A stretch of DNA of 64,000 nt from Bacteroidota bacterium (GTDB lineage Bacteria; Bacteroidota; Bacteroidia; Bacteroidales; F082): assembly GCA_014382445.1 (NCBI GenBank), contig JACNJS010000039.1, forward strand, positions 1-64,000. The letters are read 5' to 3'. Below are positions 37,272 to 47,507 of the stretch, piece after piece. The notes beneath the pieces are model-generated. The model did not search any database and had not been told where the DNA came from. It saw nothing but the letters and a program-made list of their open reading frames with translations. Numbering within the stretch: position 1 is the stretch's first letter; the number at the start of each line of letters is the position of its first letter. The translations under genes and the position numbers were made by a program.

Positions 37272-37592
37272 TTATTGTTTCTTTCCAATATCAGTACTAT
37301 CCATAACAACTGCGCTTTTTTCAACAGTTAATTTAACCTGATTTGCAACTTCCATAGTTATAGTAGTTTCTTTAATTTCAGAAACTTTACCATGAATTCC
37401 TCCTAATGTAACAACCGAGTCTCCTTTTTTTAATGCCTCCCTAAATTTCTTCTGATCTTTATTCTTCTTTGTTTGAGGTCGTATGAAGAAAAAGTAGAAA
37501 ACAATCAAAATCAGAAACAGGGGTAACATCGACATCCAGCCACCATCATCTGTTGATTCGGTCGCTTGCAGTAATATAAATAACATATCCAT
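37272..37592 (-). CDS. yajC: Preprotein translocase subunit YajC
   Basis: Small inner-membrane partner of SecDF in the Sec translocon. One transmembrane helix (about residues 20-38, MLPLFLILIVFYFFF) is followed by the hallmark IRPQTKKNKDQKKF. A C-terminal SH3-like domain follows, with KKGDSVVTLGGIHGKV. The length of 106 residues is typical. It lies 22 bases after the DUF1573 gene in the same operon. SecDF is not in the window. Confidence 0.96.
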   Translation of the reverse strand: MDMLFILLQATESTDDGGWMSMLPLFLILIVFYFFFIRPQTKKNKDQKKFREALKKGDSVVTLGGIHGKVSEIKETTITMEVANQVKLTVEKSAVVMDSTDIGKKQ

Positions 37593-37614
37593 TTTATAAT
37601 GTATTTGGTTAAAA

Positions 37615-38088
37615 TTAGTTTCTTTCGGGTAGTATCACCTTTGCTTTAATTCGCAAAGTAGTGGAGTTTGGCTCTGTATTTGCAAGTACCGTGACACTTT
37701 TATTTTGAACGCCTTTTCTATTATGGCTGTCAAATGCAACTTCAATAACACCTTCATCTCCAGGTGCTATAGGCTCTGTAGGATAACTACCAACAGTACA
37801 CCCACAACTTGAGCTTACCCTGGTAATTACCAGATCGGAACCTCCAATATTTGCAAATTTAAAAGCAAATATAACACGTTCACCTTGTATCATATTTCCA
37901 AAATCATGCACTGTTTCGTCAAATTTCATTTTTGGAGCTGTTCCCTTTTCACCAACTGCTATTGCTGATTTTGTGTTTTTAACAACATCAGTTGATATAA
38001 CTTCTTTATTATTGTTCTCACACGATTGTAAAATTAAACCAACCGTAACTAATAATATTAGGGCAATATTCTTCATAAGATTAATCAT
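37615..38088 (-). CDS. DUF1573 lipoprotein
   Basis: A 157-residue lipoprotein. The signal sequence ends in a lipobox (LILQSCEN, Cys near residue 23). The single DUF1573 domain contains HDFGNMIQGERVIFAFKFANIG, a stretch broken here by its glycine turns, and a cysteine pair in SSSCGCTVGSYP. It folds as an Ig-like beta sandwich, with function unknown. The ATG at 38088 overlaps the T9SS gene stop in TAATG; an alternative ATG at 38076 is also plausible. It is part of the operon with yajC. Confidence 0.85.
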   Translation of the reverse strand: MINLMKNIALILLVTVGLILQSCENNNKEVISTDVVKNTKSAIAVGEKGTAPKMKFDETVHDFGNMIQGERVIFAFKFANIGGSDLVITRVSSSCGCTVGSYPTEPIAPGDEGVIEVAFDSHNRKGVQNKSVTVLANTEPNSTTLRIKAKVILPERN

Positions 38089-39260
38089 TATTTTCCGCGT
38101 ATTATTGTAACCGAACCTTTAAAAACATCGGTGCTTTTTACACCATTACACGTAAGCACAAAATAATAAACCCCATCAGGCAAATTATCACCATTCCATT
38201 GGTTATCATAGTTATGGGCTTCAAACACCGTTCGGCCCATAACATTAAATACAACTAAATGTGAACTGACATAAAACTTACTTAATGATTCATCAACAAT
38301 TCTTTTGTCAGGGTCATCGGTAATTACAAATGTTTCATTAACATTATCGCCGGTTCCAGGAGTAAAAACATTTGGAATAAACAATTTAACAGGCTTTACA
38401 TCAACTGTTTTGGTGTAAATAGTGTCGCATCCCTGTTGATTGTAAACGGTAAGTACTACATAAAACTGGCCAACCTCACCGTAGGTATAAGTTGGTGTTA
38501 ATAGTTCACTCGTATTATTAGGATCATCTATTGTATCGCTAAACCACCAAAAGTGATTTGTTATGGGAATGCTGTCTTCCGATAAATTTATAAATGAATA
38601 AGTGATAAACGGATTTTGAAGATATGCAGTATCGGGGTCTGCATCAATCTCAACTTCAGGATTACTATATGCTTCAGTCCAAACAGTATCAGTTTTAGGA
38701 CATCCGTATTTATCCCTTACGGTAATCATATAATACAGGTGGGCTTTAAGGTCAACAACAAGTGATGAATCACCGGGAGCAACGTGGAGTGGTAACACAT
38801 CCCAGAAATAATGATATTCATTGGGAGGAAACTCGCCGGTTGCAATAGCCCTGACTTTCGCCGTGTTACCATTTTGGTTATCACCATTTGTGCATGTTAG
38901 CTGTAACTGATCAAATTCAATATTAATTTGCTGATGAACGCTCACACTAAAAGGGTCACTTACACATGTATCAAGTGTGAGGGTGTCAATTACTATTACC
39001 CTAAAGACTGTAGAATCCATAATACTTGTGCCATAAACTGATTCGTTACCAACTGAAACATAATTGTTTCCTGATTTTTTCTGCCAGTCAAAAACAAGAT
39101 TAGGTTCTTCAAATACACTCAATTCAAAGTAAATATCAGGACAAACCGGTAGTGGTGTATCAATTGAAATATCACAGATTATTTGTGCCCTTGTAACATT
39201 GACAGGTGCAAAAATTAAACTAAATAATACTGTAAAGAGTCCTGCTATTTTACCAATCAT
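38088..39260 (-). CDS. Secreted protein with PKD domain and T9SS type B (gliding-motility) sorting domain
   Basis: A 390-residue exported protein. Residues 1-25 are a signal peptide (LFTVLFSLIFAPVNVTRAQ). A middle PKD-like domain has the LTPTYTYGEVGQFYVVLTVY strand pair, near residues 255-275. The last 90 residues, starting IPNVFTPGTGDNVNETF and ending in WNGDNLPDGVYYFVL and GSVTIIRGK, are the gliding-motility-associated type B sorting signal. It heads the operon that contains DUF1573 and yajC; synteny with nusB at this place in relatives is from memory. Probable function is surface adhesion or display. Confidence 0.88.
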   Translation of the reverse strand: MIGKIAGLFTVLFSLIFAPVNVTRAQIICDISIDTPLPVCPDIYFELSVFEEPNLVFDWQKKSGNNYVSVGNESVYGTSIMDSTVFRVIVIDTLTLDTCVSDPFSVSVHQQINIEFDQLQLTCTNGDNQNGNTAKVRAIATGEFPPNEYHYFWDVLPLHVAPGDSSLVVDLKAHLYYMITVRDKYGCPKTDTVWTEAYSNPEVEIDADPDTAYLQNPFITYSFINLSEDSIPITNHFWWFSDTIDDPNNTSELLTPTYTYGEVGQFYVVLTVYNQQGCDTIYTKTVDVKPVKLFIPNVFTPGTGDNVNETFVITDDPDKRIVDESLSKFYVSSHLVVFNVMGRTVFEAHNYDNQWNGDNLPDGVYYFVLTCNGVKSTDVFKGSVTIIRGK

Positions 39261-39306
39261 CCGTTTTGTGTTAGTTATGCCCTTATGTAATAATTTTTAT
39301 GAACCG

Positions 39307-39314
39307 CAAAATTA
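39307..39314 (-). promoter_or_regulatory. TAnnTTTG -7 element of the T9SS-B/yajC operon
   Basis: On the minus strand TAATTTTG lies about 45 bases before the ATG at 39260. CTG, rather than TTG, sits at the N19 spacing (39336-39334). Confidence 0.5.
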
Positions 39315-39339
39315 AAAATAAATCTAAACAGTGCAGTAC

Positions 39340-39711
39340 TTAAAACAAACCATGATCAAGCATTACAAGCGTACAATTTTCAACAATTTCAATTCCTTTA
39401 TTTTTTGCAATTGAAACTAATTCTGGATTTTCGGTTCCCGGATTGAAAATAATACGTGATGGATTCAAACTTAATATATAATCATAATATTCGGGTTGTT
39501 TTGAAAGTCTGATATAAATAGTAACCGTGTGAATATTCTCAATATCCGGTTTCCCGGTAATAATATCAACTGTCTCAACTTTCGACTTTCGAAGTCCGAT
39601 TGATTTCACCGGATGCCCATAAACAAGTAGCTTTCTTATTGCTTTATTTGAATACCGTTCAGGCTTTGTGCTACCACCTATAACCAGTGTTTTCTTCTTT
39701 ATAAATTTCAA
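39340..39711 (-). CDS. CoA-binding protein (YccU-like)
   Basis: A 123-residue Rossmann-fold protein of the CoA-binding family. The N-terminal LVIGGSTKPERYSNKAIRKL forms the nucleotide-binding strand and helix. HPVKSIGLRK and TVTIYIRLS follow, and the C-terminal PGTENPELVSIAKNKGI closes the fold, as in YccU/YneT-type proteins. The usual VGAS motif reads VIGGS. It probably binds CoA or a related cofactor, and enzymatic activity is not suggested. It lies alone, between the T9SS type B operon and clpB, on the minus strand. Confidence 0.85.
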   Translation of the reverse strand: MKFIKKKTLVIGGSTKPERYSNKAIRKLLVYGHPVKSIGLRKSKVETVDIITGKPDIENIHTVTIYIRLSKQPEYYDYILSLNPSRIIFNPGTENPELVSIAKNKGIEIVENCTLVMLDHGLF

Positions 39712-39752
39712 CTTTAGTTACTCTCTTAATTATTAGGTACTCTTCAAACTTC

Positions 39753-39760
39753 CAAAAATA
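39753..39760 (-). promoter_or_regulatory. TAnnTTTG -7 element for the CoA-binding gene
   Basis: On the minus strand TATTTTTG lies 42 bases before the ATG at 39711. No consensus -33 TTG was found. The rest of the gap before clpB shows no CIRCE element or hairpin. Confidence 0.45.
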
Positions 39761-39974
39761 CTCTTATACAAACGAATTGTTGGCTGTTTTATTTTTATTT
39801 TTAACATTATAATGGAGAATGTTTATTAAATAAGATGTGCGATTATTTACAAATGTCATAACATTCTAAAAATCAGGACATATTGACAGTTTGTTTTAAA
39901 ATATCGTGACAAATTTTCTTTTTTATGATAGTGTTTTTTATATGGTAAGTCTTTTGATATAACCTTAACTAAAA

Positions 39975-42575
39975 ATGAACAATATGAACTTAAATCAATT
40001 CACCATAAAATCGCAAGAGGCAATTCAAAAAGCACAGGAAATCGCATCTTCATATAATAATCAGGCCATTGAAAGCATTCATTTGCTTAAGGCAATTTTC
40101 ACAGTCGATGAAAATGTTGCACCTTTTTTGCTAAAAAAGTTAAACGTTAATTTTACAGTTCTTTCACTTGCAGTAGATAAAATAATCGAATCCTTACCAA
40201 AAGTTAGCGGTGGTGACGAATACTTTTCTAACGAAGCAAAGGATGTAATTCAGAAGTCAAAGCAATATCTTAAAGAGTTTAAGGATGAATTCATATCTAT
40301 TGAGCATCTGCTTTTGGCTTTACTGGAAGTAAAGAGCACTGCTGCCAATCTACTGAAAGATAATGATATTAATAAAAATGATCTTATTGAAGCTATTAAG
40401 GACTTAAGGAAAGGAGCAACCGCAACTAACCAAAGTGCCGAAGACCAGTACAATGCATTAAGCAAATATGCTCGTAATTTAAACGATCTGGCAAGCACAG
40501 GCAAACTCGACCCGGTAATTGGGCGCGATGAGGAAATTAGAAGAGTACTTCAGATATTGTCGAGAAGAACTAAAAATAATCCAATACTTATTGGTGAACC
40601 AGGAGTAGGTAAAACTGCAATTGCCGAAGGACTTGCACATAGGATCATTAACGGTGACGTTCCGGAAAATCTGAAATCAAATCTGGTTTTCTCGTTAGAT
40701 ATGGGAGCATTAATTGCCGGAGCTAAATACAAGGGTGAGTTTGAAGAAAGGTTGAAAGCTGTGGTTAAGGAAGTTGTGGCAGCTGATGGAGAAATAATTT
40801 TATTTATCGATGAAATACACACTTTAGTTGGTGCCGGAAAAGGTGAGGGAGCAATGGATGCAGCAAACATCCTCAAACCAGCGCTTGCAAGAGGTGAGCT
40901 AAAAGCTATCGGAGCAACAACACTTAAGGAGTATCAAAAATTCTTTGAAAAGGACAAAGCTTTAGAACGAAGGTTTCAACAAGTATTAATTGATGAACCT
41001 GATACAATGTCTGCAATATCAATTTTGCGTGGGCTTAAAGAAAGATACGAAACACATCACAAAGTACGGATTAAAGATGAGGCGATTATTTCAGCAGTTG
41101 AATTATCACAGCGTTATATCACTGATAGGTTTTTGCCCGATAAAGCCATCGACCTCATTGATGAAGCTGCATCAAAATTAAAACTCGAAATAAATTCACT
41201 TCCCGAAGAGCTTGAAATAGTTGAACGTAAAGTTCGCCAACTTGAAATAGAAAGGGAAGCTATTAAAAGAGAAAAGGATAAGGTAAAGATGCAGGCTATA
41301 AAGGAAAACCTGGCCAATTTAAACGAAGAGAGAACGAGCCTTAGGGCTGCATGGAAGGCGGAAAAAGAACTTGTAGACAATATACAACAGAAAAAACAGG
41401 AGCAGGAGAACTGTAAAGTTAAAGCTGAACAGGCGGAACGCGATGGAGATTTTGGAAAGGTTGCTGAAATACGATACGGTAAATTACTGGATATTCAGGC
41501 AGAAATTGATGCTTATAAAGCTCAACTTGAAGAACTTCAGGGCGACAGCCCAATGATAAACGAAGAGGTTGGCGCTGAAGATATTGCAGATGTTGTATCA
41601 AAATGGACAGGAATACCCGTGAGCAGGATGCTACAAAGCGAACGTGTAAAACTTCTTAGTCTTGAGACGGAATTGCACACAAGAGTAATTGGACAGGATG
41701 ATGCAATCGCAGCTATTTCGGATGCCATACGCAGAAGCAGAGCTGGCTTACAGGATGAAAAACGACCTATTGGATCGTTTATTTTTATTGGCACTACTGG
41801 TGTTGGTAAAACCGAATTGGCCAAAGCATTAGCCGATTTCCTGTTTAGCAACGAAAATGCAATGGTTCGTATCGATATGTCGGAATACCAGGAACGTCAC
41901 TCTGTGTCACGTCTTATTGGCGCCCCTCCAGGATATGTTGGATATGATGAAAGTGGTCAGCTAACTGAGGCAGTAAGGCGTAAGCCATATTCGGTTGTTT
42001 TACTTGACGAAATTGAAAAAGCGCACCCCGACGTATTTAATATATTATTGCAAGTACTTGATGACGGAAGACTTACCGATAATAAAGGAAGAGTTGTTGA
42101 TTTTAAAAATACTATAATTATTATGACATCTAATATTGGTTCGCACATAATACAGGAAAATTTTACCGGAATAACCGAGCAAAATCAGGAAGAAAAATTT
42201 GAAAAGACTAAAAATGAGGTGTTGGACCTTCTCAAGAAAACCATACGTCCTGAGTTTTTGAACAGAGTAGATGAGATAATAATGTTTAAACCGTTAACCA
42301 GGGATGAAACTCACGATATTGTTGGTCTTCAATTTGCTGGTGTTAAAAAAATGCTGCAAAAAAACGACATCGAAATTAGTATAAGTGACGAAGCAATAAC
42401 CAAATTAGCCGATATAGGATATGATCCTTTATTTGGTGCCCGGCCATTAAAAAGAGTAATTCAGCGTGAAGTGCTCAATCAGCTTTCTAAAATGATACTA
42501 TCCGGTAAACTTGTGCCTAATGAGAAAATTCTGGTAGATGTAGAAAATGGCGAGTTTGTTTTTAAAAACCAATAG
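39975..42575 (+). CDS. clpB: ATP-dependent chaperone ClpB
   Basis: Hexameric AAA+ disaggregase that works with DnaK to recover aggregated proteins. The Clp N-domain (about 1-150) is followed by NBD1 with Walker A GEPGVGKT near 208 and [16 protein letters not shown] coiled-coil middle domain covers about 410-530. NBD2 has Walker A GTTGVGKT near 604, [15 protein letters not shown] and a C-terminal D2-small domain with FGARPLKR. At 866 residues it is full length, and the M-domain distinguishes it from ClpA/ClpC. The ATG at 39984 is an alternative start. Heat-shock control sites are not evident upstream. Confidence 0.97.
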   Translation: MNNMNLNQFTIKSQEAIQKAQEIASSYNNQAIESIHLLKAIFTVDENVAPFLLKKLNVNFTVLSLAVDKIIESLPKVSGGDEYFSNEAKDVIQKSKQYLKEFKDEFISIEHLLLALLEVKSTAANLLKDNDINKNDLIEAIKDLRKGATATNQSAEDQYNALSKYARNLNDLASTGKLDPVIGRDEEIRRVLQILSRRTKNNPILIGEPGVGKTAIAEGLAHRIINGDVPENLKSNLVFSLDMGALIAGAKYKGEFEERLKAVVKEVVAADGEIILFIDEIHTLVGAGKGEGAMDAANILKPALARGELKAIGATTLKEYQKFFEKDKALERRFQQVLIDEPDTMSAISILRGLKERYETHHKVRIKDEAIISAVELSQRYITDRFLPDKAIDLIDEAASKLKLEINSLPEELEIVERKVRQLEIEREAIKREKDKVKMQAIKENLANLNEERTSLRAAWKAEKELVDNIQQKKQEQENCKVKAEQAERDGDFGKVAEIRYGKLLDIQAEIDAYKAQLEELQGDSPMINEEVGAEDIADVVSKWTGIPVSRMLQSERVKLLSLETELHTRVIGQDDAIAAISDAIRRSRAGLQDEKRPIGSFIFIGTTGVGKTELAKALADFLFSNENAMVRIDMSEYQERHSVSRLIGAPPGYVGYDESGQLTEAVRRKPYSVVLLDEIEKAHPDVFNILLQVLDDGRLTDNKGRVVDFKNTIIIMTSNIGSHIIQENFTGITEQNQEEKFEKTKNEVLDLLKKTIRPEFLNRVDEIIMFKPLTRDETHDIVGLQFAGVKKMLQKNDIEISISDEAITKLADIGYDPLFGARPLKRVIQREVLNQLSKMILSGKLVPNEKILVDVENGEFVFKNQ

Positions 42576-42583
42576 GTTTTGAA

Positions 42584-43684
42584 TTACTCAATAATTGCAG
42601 AAATGGGATAATGGTCAGATTCTTTCAGACTATGACGCGTAAACCCATGTGTACTAAATCTTTTTCCGGTTAATATATAATCAATCCTTAAAAAGGGGAG
42701 GGGTCCGGCATATGTGCGCCCGACACCTATTCCTTTTTTCACAAATGTATCAGTCATATATTTTTCAAGTTGGCTATATACCCATGATGAAGGAGTGTCG
42801 TTAAAATCACCGCAAAGGATTATATCGTACTTTGTTAAATTAATTTTATTGATCAAATACTTAAGCTGCTTTTCTCGCAAATTAAAGGCCTGTGCTAATT
42901 TCCGGTATATTTCTAAATAATGATTTTTTAAGATTTCACTATTATCAGCTTCCGGTTTAACAACGAAATCGAGGTCTCCGGGTACTAATTTAATACTTGC
43001 AAGGTGTATATTAAAAATCCTCACAGTATCCTCATTTAATACTACATCTGTATAAATACCAAAAGTACGTGAACCTTTAAATTTTAGCCTTCCTTTGTTT
43101 ATTGCGTTGTATTTTGAGAATGTAACTAGACCTGAAAGTTGGTTATGTTTTGGATTAAAATAGCTTTCGTAATAATAGGAATGAGAACTCAAAGTATCCC
43201 TTATTTCTTTTAGTGGCTCGTATAAACTGTTGTTTGAAGAATGATATTCCTGAATGCATACAATATCAGCGTCTTGCTTTAAAAGAAATTTGATTATCCT
43301 GCTTTTTGTTACAATTGCGGAGTTATTATTATTTTTTTCTCCAAAATTTTGCACATTGTACGATAGCACTTTAATTTCACCGGCTTGTTTGTTAACTGAG
43401 TTTAATAATGTTATCTGGAAATTGTTAAAAATATTATTGAATCCAATAAGGATAAAAATAAATGATAAAACCGCAAACTTACTTTTTGCGATTACCCAAG
43501 AGATTAAAAAGGCAAGGTTCACAATAATGATTATTGGGTAGATTAGTCCTAAAGCCTGAATCCAGGTGTTTTGCGAAGGAGGAATAATTTCTGCAAGGTT
43601 TGATAAAATCAACACAATACCTGCTACAAGGTTTATTGCAAACAATGTGTTTTTCAATATGTTGAAATGCAGATTATATTTCAA
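42584..43684 (-). CDS. Membrane-anchored endonuclease/exonuclease/phosphatase family protein
   Basis: A 366-residue protein. Three hydrophobic helices fill the first ~90 residues. The EEP catalytic fold then covers about 100-366, with SYNVQNFGEKN, VCIQEYHS (metal Glu), ILCGDFNDTPSSW and the final SDHYPISA motif. The substrate may be a nucleic acid or phospholipid head group. It is the last gene of the leftward mutL-rhomboid-rhomboid group, a linkage I recall from other Bacteroidota. It converges with clpB, 8 bases apart. Confidence 0.85.
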   Translation of the reverse strand: MKYNLHFNILKNTLFAINLVAGIVLILSNLAEIIPPSQNTWIQALGLIYPIIIIVNLAFLISWVIAKSKFAVLSFIFILIGFNNIFNNFQITLLNSVNKQAGEIKVLSYNVQNFGEKNNNNSAIVTKSRIIKFLLKQDADIVCIQEYHSSNNSLYEPLKEIRDTLSSHSYYYESYFNPKHNQLSGLVTFSKYNAINKGRLKFKGSRTFGIYTDVVLNEDTVRIFNIHLASIKLVPGDLDFVVKPEADNSEILKNHYLEIYRKLAQAFNLREKQLKYLINKINLTKYDIILCGDFNDTPSSWVYSQLEKYMTDTFVKKGIGVGRTYAGPLPFLRIDYILTGKRFSTHGFTRHSLKESDHYPISAIIE

Positions 43685-43751
43685 GTTCCTATGAATAGCG
43701 ATATTAAAGATTGTAAAAGGTTATTCCGGCCGACTACTTCAAAATTAATTA

Positions 43752-44675
43752 TTATTTTTTATTACTTGTCTTAAAAAGTAATTCTTTTTCTTTACTGGAA
43801 AGACTACTATATCCTGATTTCGATATTTTGTCGAGTATATGGTCAATTTCTTCCTGAGTAGCTGAGCGCCTATTATTATATTCATCATCACTTAATGGTC
43901 TGCCACTTTTTGGTCGTGAAGTAGTGAACTTTGTTTCTTTTTTCTTCCATGTAAATTTTGGTAATTGAAACATATAAAATATCTTGTAGATATCGTTTCC
44001 TTTTCTTAATGAAAAGGCATAAATAAATCCCCAAAAAGCACCACCAAGATGGGCAATATGTCCACCAGGATTATCTGTTTGTATGCTAAGAAGATCGATG
44101 GCGATAAAAGCAATGGCAAGGTATTTCAATTTAAACTTTCCAAAAAGAAAAAGATGGACAGTATAATCAGGGACATAAGTGGCAATTGCAATAATTATGG
44201 CTAATACCGATGCCGATGCTCCCATGGCAATGGCATAACTTGATATTGAGGTAAATACAGGAAATAAATTAAAGGATAAAATAAAAAATAAGGCTCCGGA
44301 TACACCGCCAAAAATGTAAGTCCAAAACAGTTTTACCTGGCTTAGGTATTCCTGAAAGATCATACCCCCAAAATATAACATCACCATATTAAATAACAAA
44401 TGGAAAAACCCTTCCTGCAAAAACATGTACGTGAATATTGTCCATGGTTTTGAAGATAGTACACTTAAATCGGCAGGAAGTGCAAGTACTTTTGCAAGCG
44501 GACTCAATATGTTGCTGTCAGTTAAGTTTAAAAGCAATGCAAAAAGTCCGATAAGATTAACGATTAAGTAGATAATAGTATTTATGAGTATGAGCCTCGA
44601 AAGTACGTTATGGCTAAAGAATATCTTTTTTAGTAATTCCCCTGTATTTCGTTGTGGTTGATTAACTGAGAACAT
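43752..44675 (-). CDS. Rhomboid family intramembrane protease with C-terminal cytoplasmic tail
   Basis: A 307-residue membrane protein with six predicted helices. The catalytic serine motif is GASASVLAI near residue 158, and the catalytic His lies in GHIAHLGGAFWGF near 212-225. FHLLFNMVMLYFGG near 92-105 is the conserved loop/helix. The last ~75 residues (RPLSDDEYNNRRSATQEEI onward) are a charged soluble tail of the DUF6576 type. It follows a second rhomboid gene by 35 bases, so the pair may act in tandem. Substrates are unknown. Confidence 0.85.
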   Translation of the reverse strand: MFSVNQPQRNTGELLKKIFFSHNVLSRLILINTIIYLIVNLIGLFALLLNLTDSNILSPLAKVLALPADLSVLSSKPWTIFTYMFLQEGFFHLLFNMVMLYFGGMIFQEYLSQVKLFWTYIFGGVSGALFFILSFNLFPVFTSISSYAIAMGASASVLAIIIAIATYVPDYTVHLFLFGKFKLKYLAIAFIAIDLLSIQTDNPGGHIAHLGGAFWGFIYAFSLRKGNDIYKIFYMFQLPKFTWKKKETKFTTSRPKSGRPLSDDEYNNRRSATQEEIDHILDKISKSGYSSLSSKEKELLFKTSNKK

Positions 44676-44710
44676 CTTGAATTATGGATTTTGTATTTAA
44701 AGTTGATGAG

Positions 44711-45460
44711 TTAATAGTTGTTAAGTTTCCCCTTTTTTTTCCAGAACATAATTAAAAAGAAACCAAAAATCATGCCTCCCAAATGAGCAAAGTGAGCCAC
44801 GTTATCAGCCGGGTTATTCGAGAATCCCATATAGAGCTCAATTGCACCATATATCATTACAAAATATTTGGCTTTTACAGGAATGGCAAAATAAACATAA
44901 ATGAGTGAGTTTGGGAACATCATTCCGAAAGCAAGCAATATTCCGAAAACGGCGCCTGACGCACCAACTGTTGGAGTATTAATAATTAAGTTAAGAGCTC
45001 CCATGTCAAGGTTTTCATAGTTCATGCCCCTGCTTAGCACATCAGCCCCCTGCTGTATTACAATGGCAATTTGCTCTGGCGACAGATCTGCTTCTACCGA
45101 ACTTATACGTAACCAGGCAACAATAATTTGTACAATTCCGGCTCCGATACCTGTAATTAAATAGTAGTTTAAAAATCGCCTAGGACCCCATACATTTTCG
45201 AGTACATTACCGAACATCCAAAGTGCAAACATATTAAACAGTATATGTGCAAATCCTCCATGCATAAACATGTACGATACTAACTGCCACATTCCAAAAT
45301 CGTGAGAGAGAGGATAATGCAATCCTAAATATTTAACGAGATTAATATGAAGAGTACTATCCAAAGCAATTGTAGCCAGGAAAAATAATCCGTTTATTAT
45401 TAGTAGGTTTTTAACCACCATCGGTAACATAGTAAATCCTGAAGGGCGATATTGCTGCAT
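44711..45460 (-). CDS. Rhomboid family intramembrane serine protease
   Basis: Six-helix serine protease that cleaves within membrane helices. The catalytic serine is in GASGAVFGILLAFG near residue 168, and the catalytic His is in HFAHLGGMIFGF near 227-238. The loop HGGFAHILFNMFALWMFG near 67-84 is conserved. It is 249 residues with no soluble tail. It is upstream of and adjacent to the second rhomboid gene, and 90 bases downstream of mutL. Confidence 0.92.
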   Translation of the reverse strand: MQQYRPSGFTMLPMVVKNLLIINGLFFLATIALDSTLHINLVKYLGLHYPLSHDFGMWQLVSYMFMHGGFAHILFNMFALWMFGNVLENVWGPRRFLNYYLITGIGAGIVQIIVAWLRISSVEADLSPEQIAIVIQQGADVLSRGMNYENLDMGALNLIINTPTVGASGAVFGILLAFGMMFPNSLIYVYFAIPVKAKYFVMIYGAIELYMGFSNNPADNVAHFAHLGGMIFGFFLIMFWKKKGKLNNY

Positions 45461-45550
45461 TTTATGTTATTAGTTAAATGTTAAAAGCTATTGTTATTTG
45501 TGAATAGTTATTTATGTGAGTTATTTTAACAATGTTTATGGTTCATCATC

Positions 45551-47389
45551 TTATTTATTAGATTTAATTAGTTCTTCTAATTTCCCTATGTCAACAATTG
45601 TTAAAGTTTTTTTTCCATCCGGCGAAACTCTTGGTACATTGCACATAAATAAACTATCAAAAATCTCCTGCATTTCTTTTTCGTCCAGTTTAGTACCTGG
45701 TTTTATTGCCAGATTACTTGCCATTGAGCGCGCTAAATTAATGTTTTTGTCATAATTCAAATCGCTTAAATTTGCTTTATGATTTTCAATGATTTTTTCA
45801 ATAATACCTGTAACCGAGCTTTCTTTAATGTCCGTGGGAATACCTACTATCACAAAACTGTTTGTACCCAGTTCTTCTAACCCAAAACCTATTTTTACTA
45901 ATTCGGTTTTAAGAGATTTTACAATTTCGGCATCGCCTGGCGACATATGGATTTCTTGCGGAAAAAGCTGTTGCTGTGAAGGTTGTGAGTTACTTTTTAA
46001 CTTGTCAAGTATATCTTCATAAATTATTCTTTCATGCGCTAAATGCTGATCAATGAGCATCATGCCCGATTTAACATTACAAACAATGAATTTATTATGC
46101 ACCTGAAGGAATTTGTTGCTTTCAAATTCAGATTCAGGATCAACTGCCTTGTTCATTATTTCCTGATTTCCTGATTTAGTCGAATCTTGCTCACCATGTT
46201 TATCATAAAGTGCTTCCCAATTTTTCACGCTGGGTTTTTTAAAAGACGTTGCATCACCTGCGAAATCAGACTTTTGTTTAGTAAAAGGGTTGTATTCCGG
46301 ATCGAGGTTTATCGATGGTTGCTTTAAATCGGCTGAAGGTTTGGTTTGAAATGCAGCTTCGATATCAGGAATAACATCAAAATCAAGAGTTGGCGTAAGA
46401 GCATGTTTTCCAATGGTCTGCTTTACTGCCGATTGTAAAATTGCATATACATAGCGTGCATCCTGAAAGTTCACTTCAGTTTTTGTAGGATGAATATTGA
46501 TGTCGATATACTTTGGGTCGATTTCGATATTTATGAAATACGAGGGAAATGAATCTACAGGAATTAACTCAGTATATGCATTATTTACAGCATGATGAAG
46601 ATAAGGATGTTTGATAAATCTATTGTTTACAAAAAAGTATTGTTCACCTCTCGTTTTCTTGGCGAACTCGGGTTTACCTATAAATCCTGAAATATTAACT
46701 GTTTCAGTTTTTTGTTTCACTGTTAGCAGCCTTTCGTTATAAACATTTCCAAATAGTGAAACTATTCTTGATTTCATGCTGCCAGGCATAAGTTTGAAAA
46801 CAAGTTTATCGTTGTTGTAATAACTAAAACCAATATTGTTGTTCACAGTTGATATTCGTGTGAACTCTTCAATAATATGCCTTAATTCAACCGTGTTCGA
46901 CTTTAAAAAATTTCGCCGAGCTGGAACATTGTAAAACAAACTTTTAACCGATATACTTGTTCCTTCTGAACATTGGCATGGTTCCTGACTAATAACTTTC
47001 GATCCCTCAATTTTAACACATGTGCCAACGTCGTCACCCACGGGTTTCGATTTAAGCTCAACCTGAGAAATAGCAGCAATTGAAGCCATAGCCTCACCTC
47101 TGAACCCCATAGTTTTAATGGCAAATAGATCGTCGGCTTTACTTATTTTAGATGTAGCATGACGTTCAAAACACATTCGGGAGTCAATCGCCGACATTCC
47201 ACAACCGTTGTCAGTAACTTGTATGAGCGTTTTTCCGGCATCCTTTATAGCAAGAGTAATTTGAGTAGCACCTGAATCAACAGCATTTTCCAACAGCTCT
47301 TTAGCAGCCGAAGCAGGTCGTTGAATTACTTCGCCCGCTGCAATTTGGTTTGCCACCGAATCAGGAAGTAATTTTATTATGTTTGACAT
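45551..47389 (-). CDS. mutL: DNA mismatch repair protein MutL
   Basis: GHKL ATPase that couples MutS mismatch recognition to strand removal. The N-terminal ATPase domain (1-330) has ELLENAVDSGAT (N-box near 31-42), DNGCGM near 60-65, and GFRGEAMASI near 94-103. A variable linker (about 340-430) leads to the C-terminal dimerisation domain ending in LTIVDIGKLEELI. The QxLFPQ segment (QLFPQEIH) is present. I see no DQHAxExxxxE-type metal motif: it reads LIDQHLAHERIIYE, so Glu-based nicking activity may be retained but needs checking. Length 612 residues. Confidence 0.96.
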   Translation of the reverse strand: MSNIIKLLPDSVANQIAAGEVIQRPASAAKELLENAVDSGATQITLAIKDAGKTLIQVTDNGCGMSAIDSRMCFERHATSKISKADDLFAIKTMGFRGEAMASIAAISQVELKSKPVGDDVGTCVKIEGSKVISQEPCQCSEGTSISVKSLFYNVPARRNFLKSNTVELRHIIEEFTRISTVNNNIGFSYYNNDKLVFKLMPGSMKSRIVSLFGNVYNERLLTVKQKTETVNISGFIGKPEFAKKTRGEQYFFVNNRFIKHPYLHHAVNNAYTELIPVDSFPSYFINIEIDPKYIDINIHPTKTEVNFQDARYVYAILQSAVKQTIGKHALTPTLDFDVIPDIEAAFQTKPSADLKQPSINLDPEYNPFTKQKSDFAGDATSFKKPSVKNWEALYDKHGEQDSTKSGNQEIMNKAVDPESEFESNKFLQVHNKFIVCNVKSGMMLIDQHLAHERIIYEDILDKLKSNSQPSQQQLFPQEIHMSPGDAEIVKSLKTELVKIGFGLEELGTNSFVIVGIPTDIKESSVTGIIEKIIENHKANLSDLNYDKNINLARSMASNLAIKPGTKLDEKEMQEIFDSLFMCNVPRVSPDGKKTLTIVDIGKLEELIKSNK

Positions 47390-47507
47390 GAATGCATAAC
47401 TATTTATTAATTTTGTTTCTGTCTTGTTGATTCTTGTGTGGATGTGAGAATGAATAAATGCGATTGCTTAAATTCTCCCCCTCTCCCATTCTCTCATTCA
47501 ATCATTC

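Noticed and set aside
39712-39974. Heat-shock control element (CIRCE or sigma32) before clpB
   Set aside because: No TTAGCACTC-N9-GAGTGCTAA or sigma32-like boxes were found in the gap.
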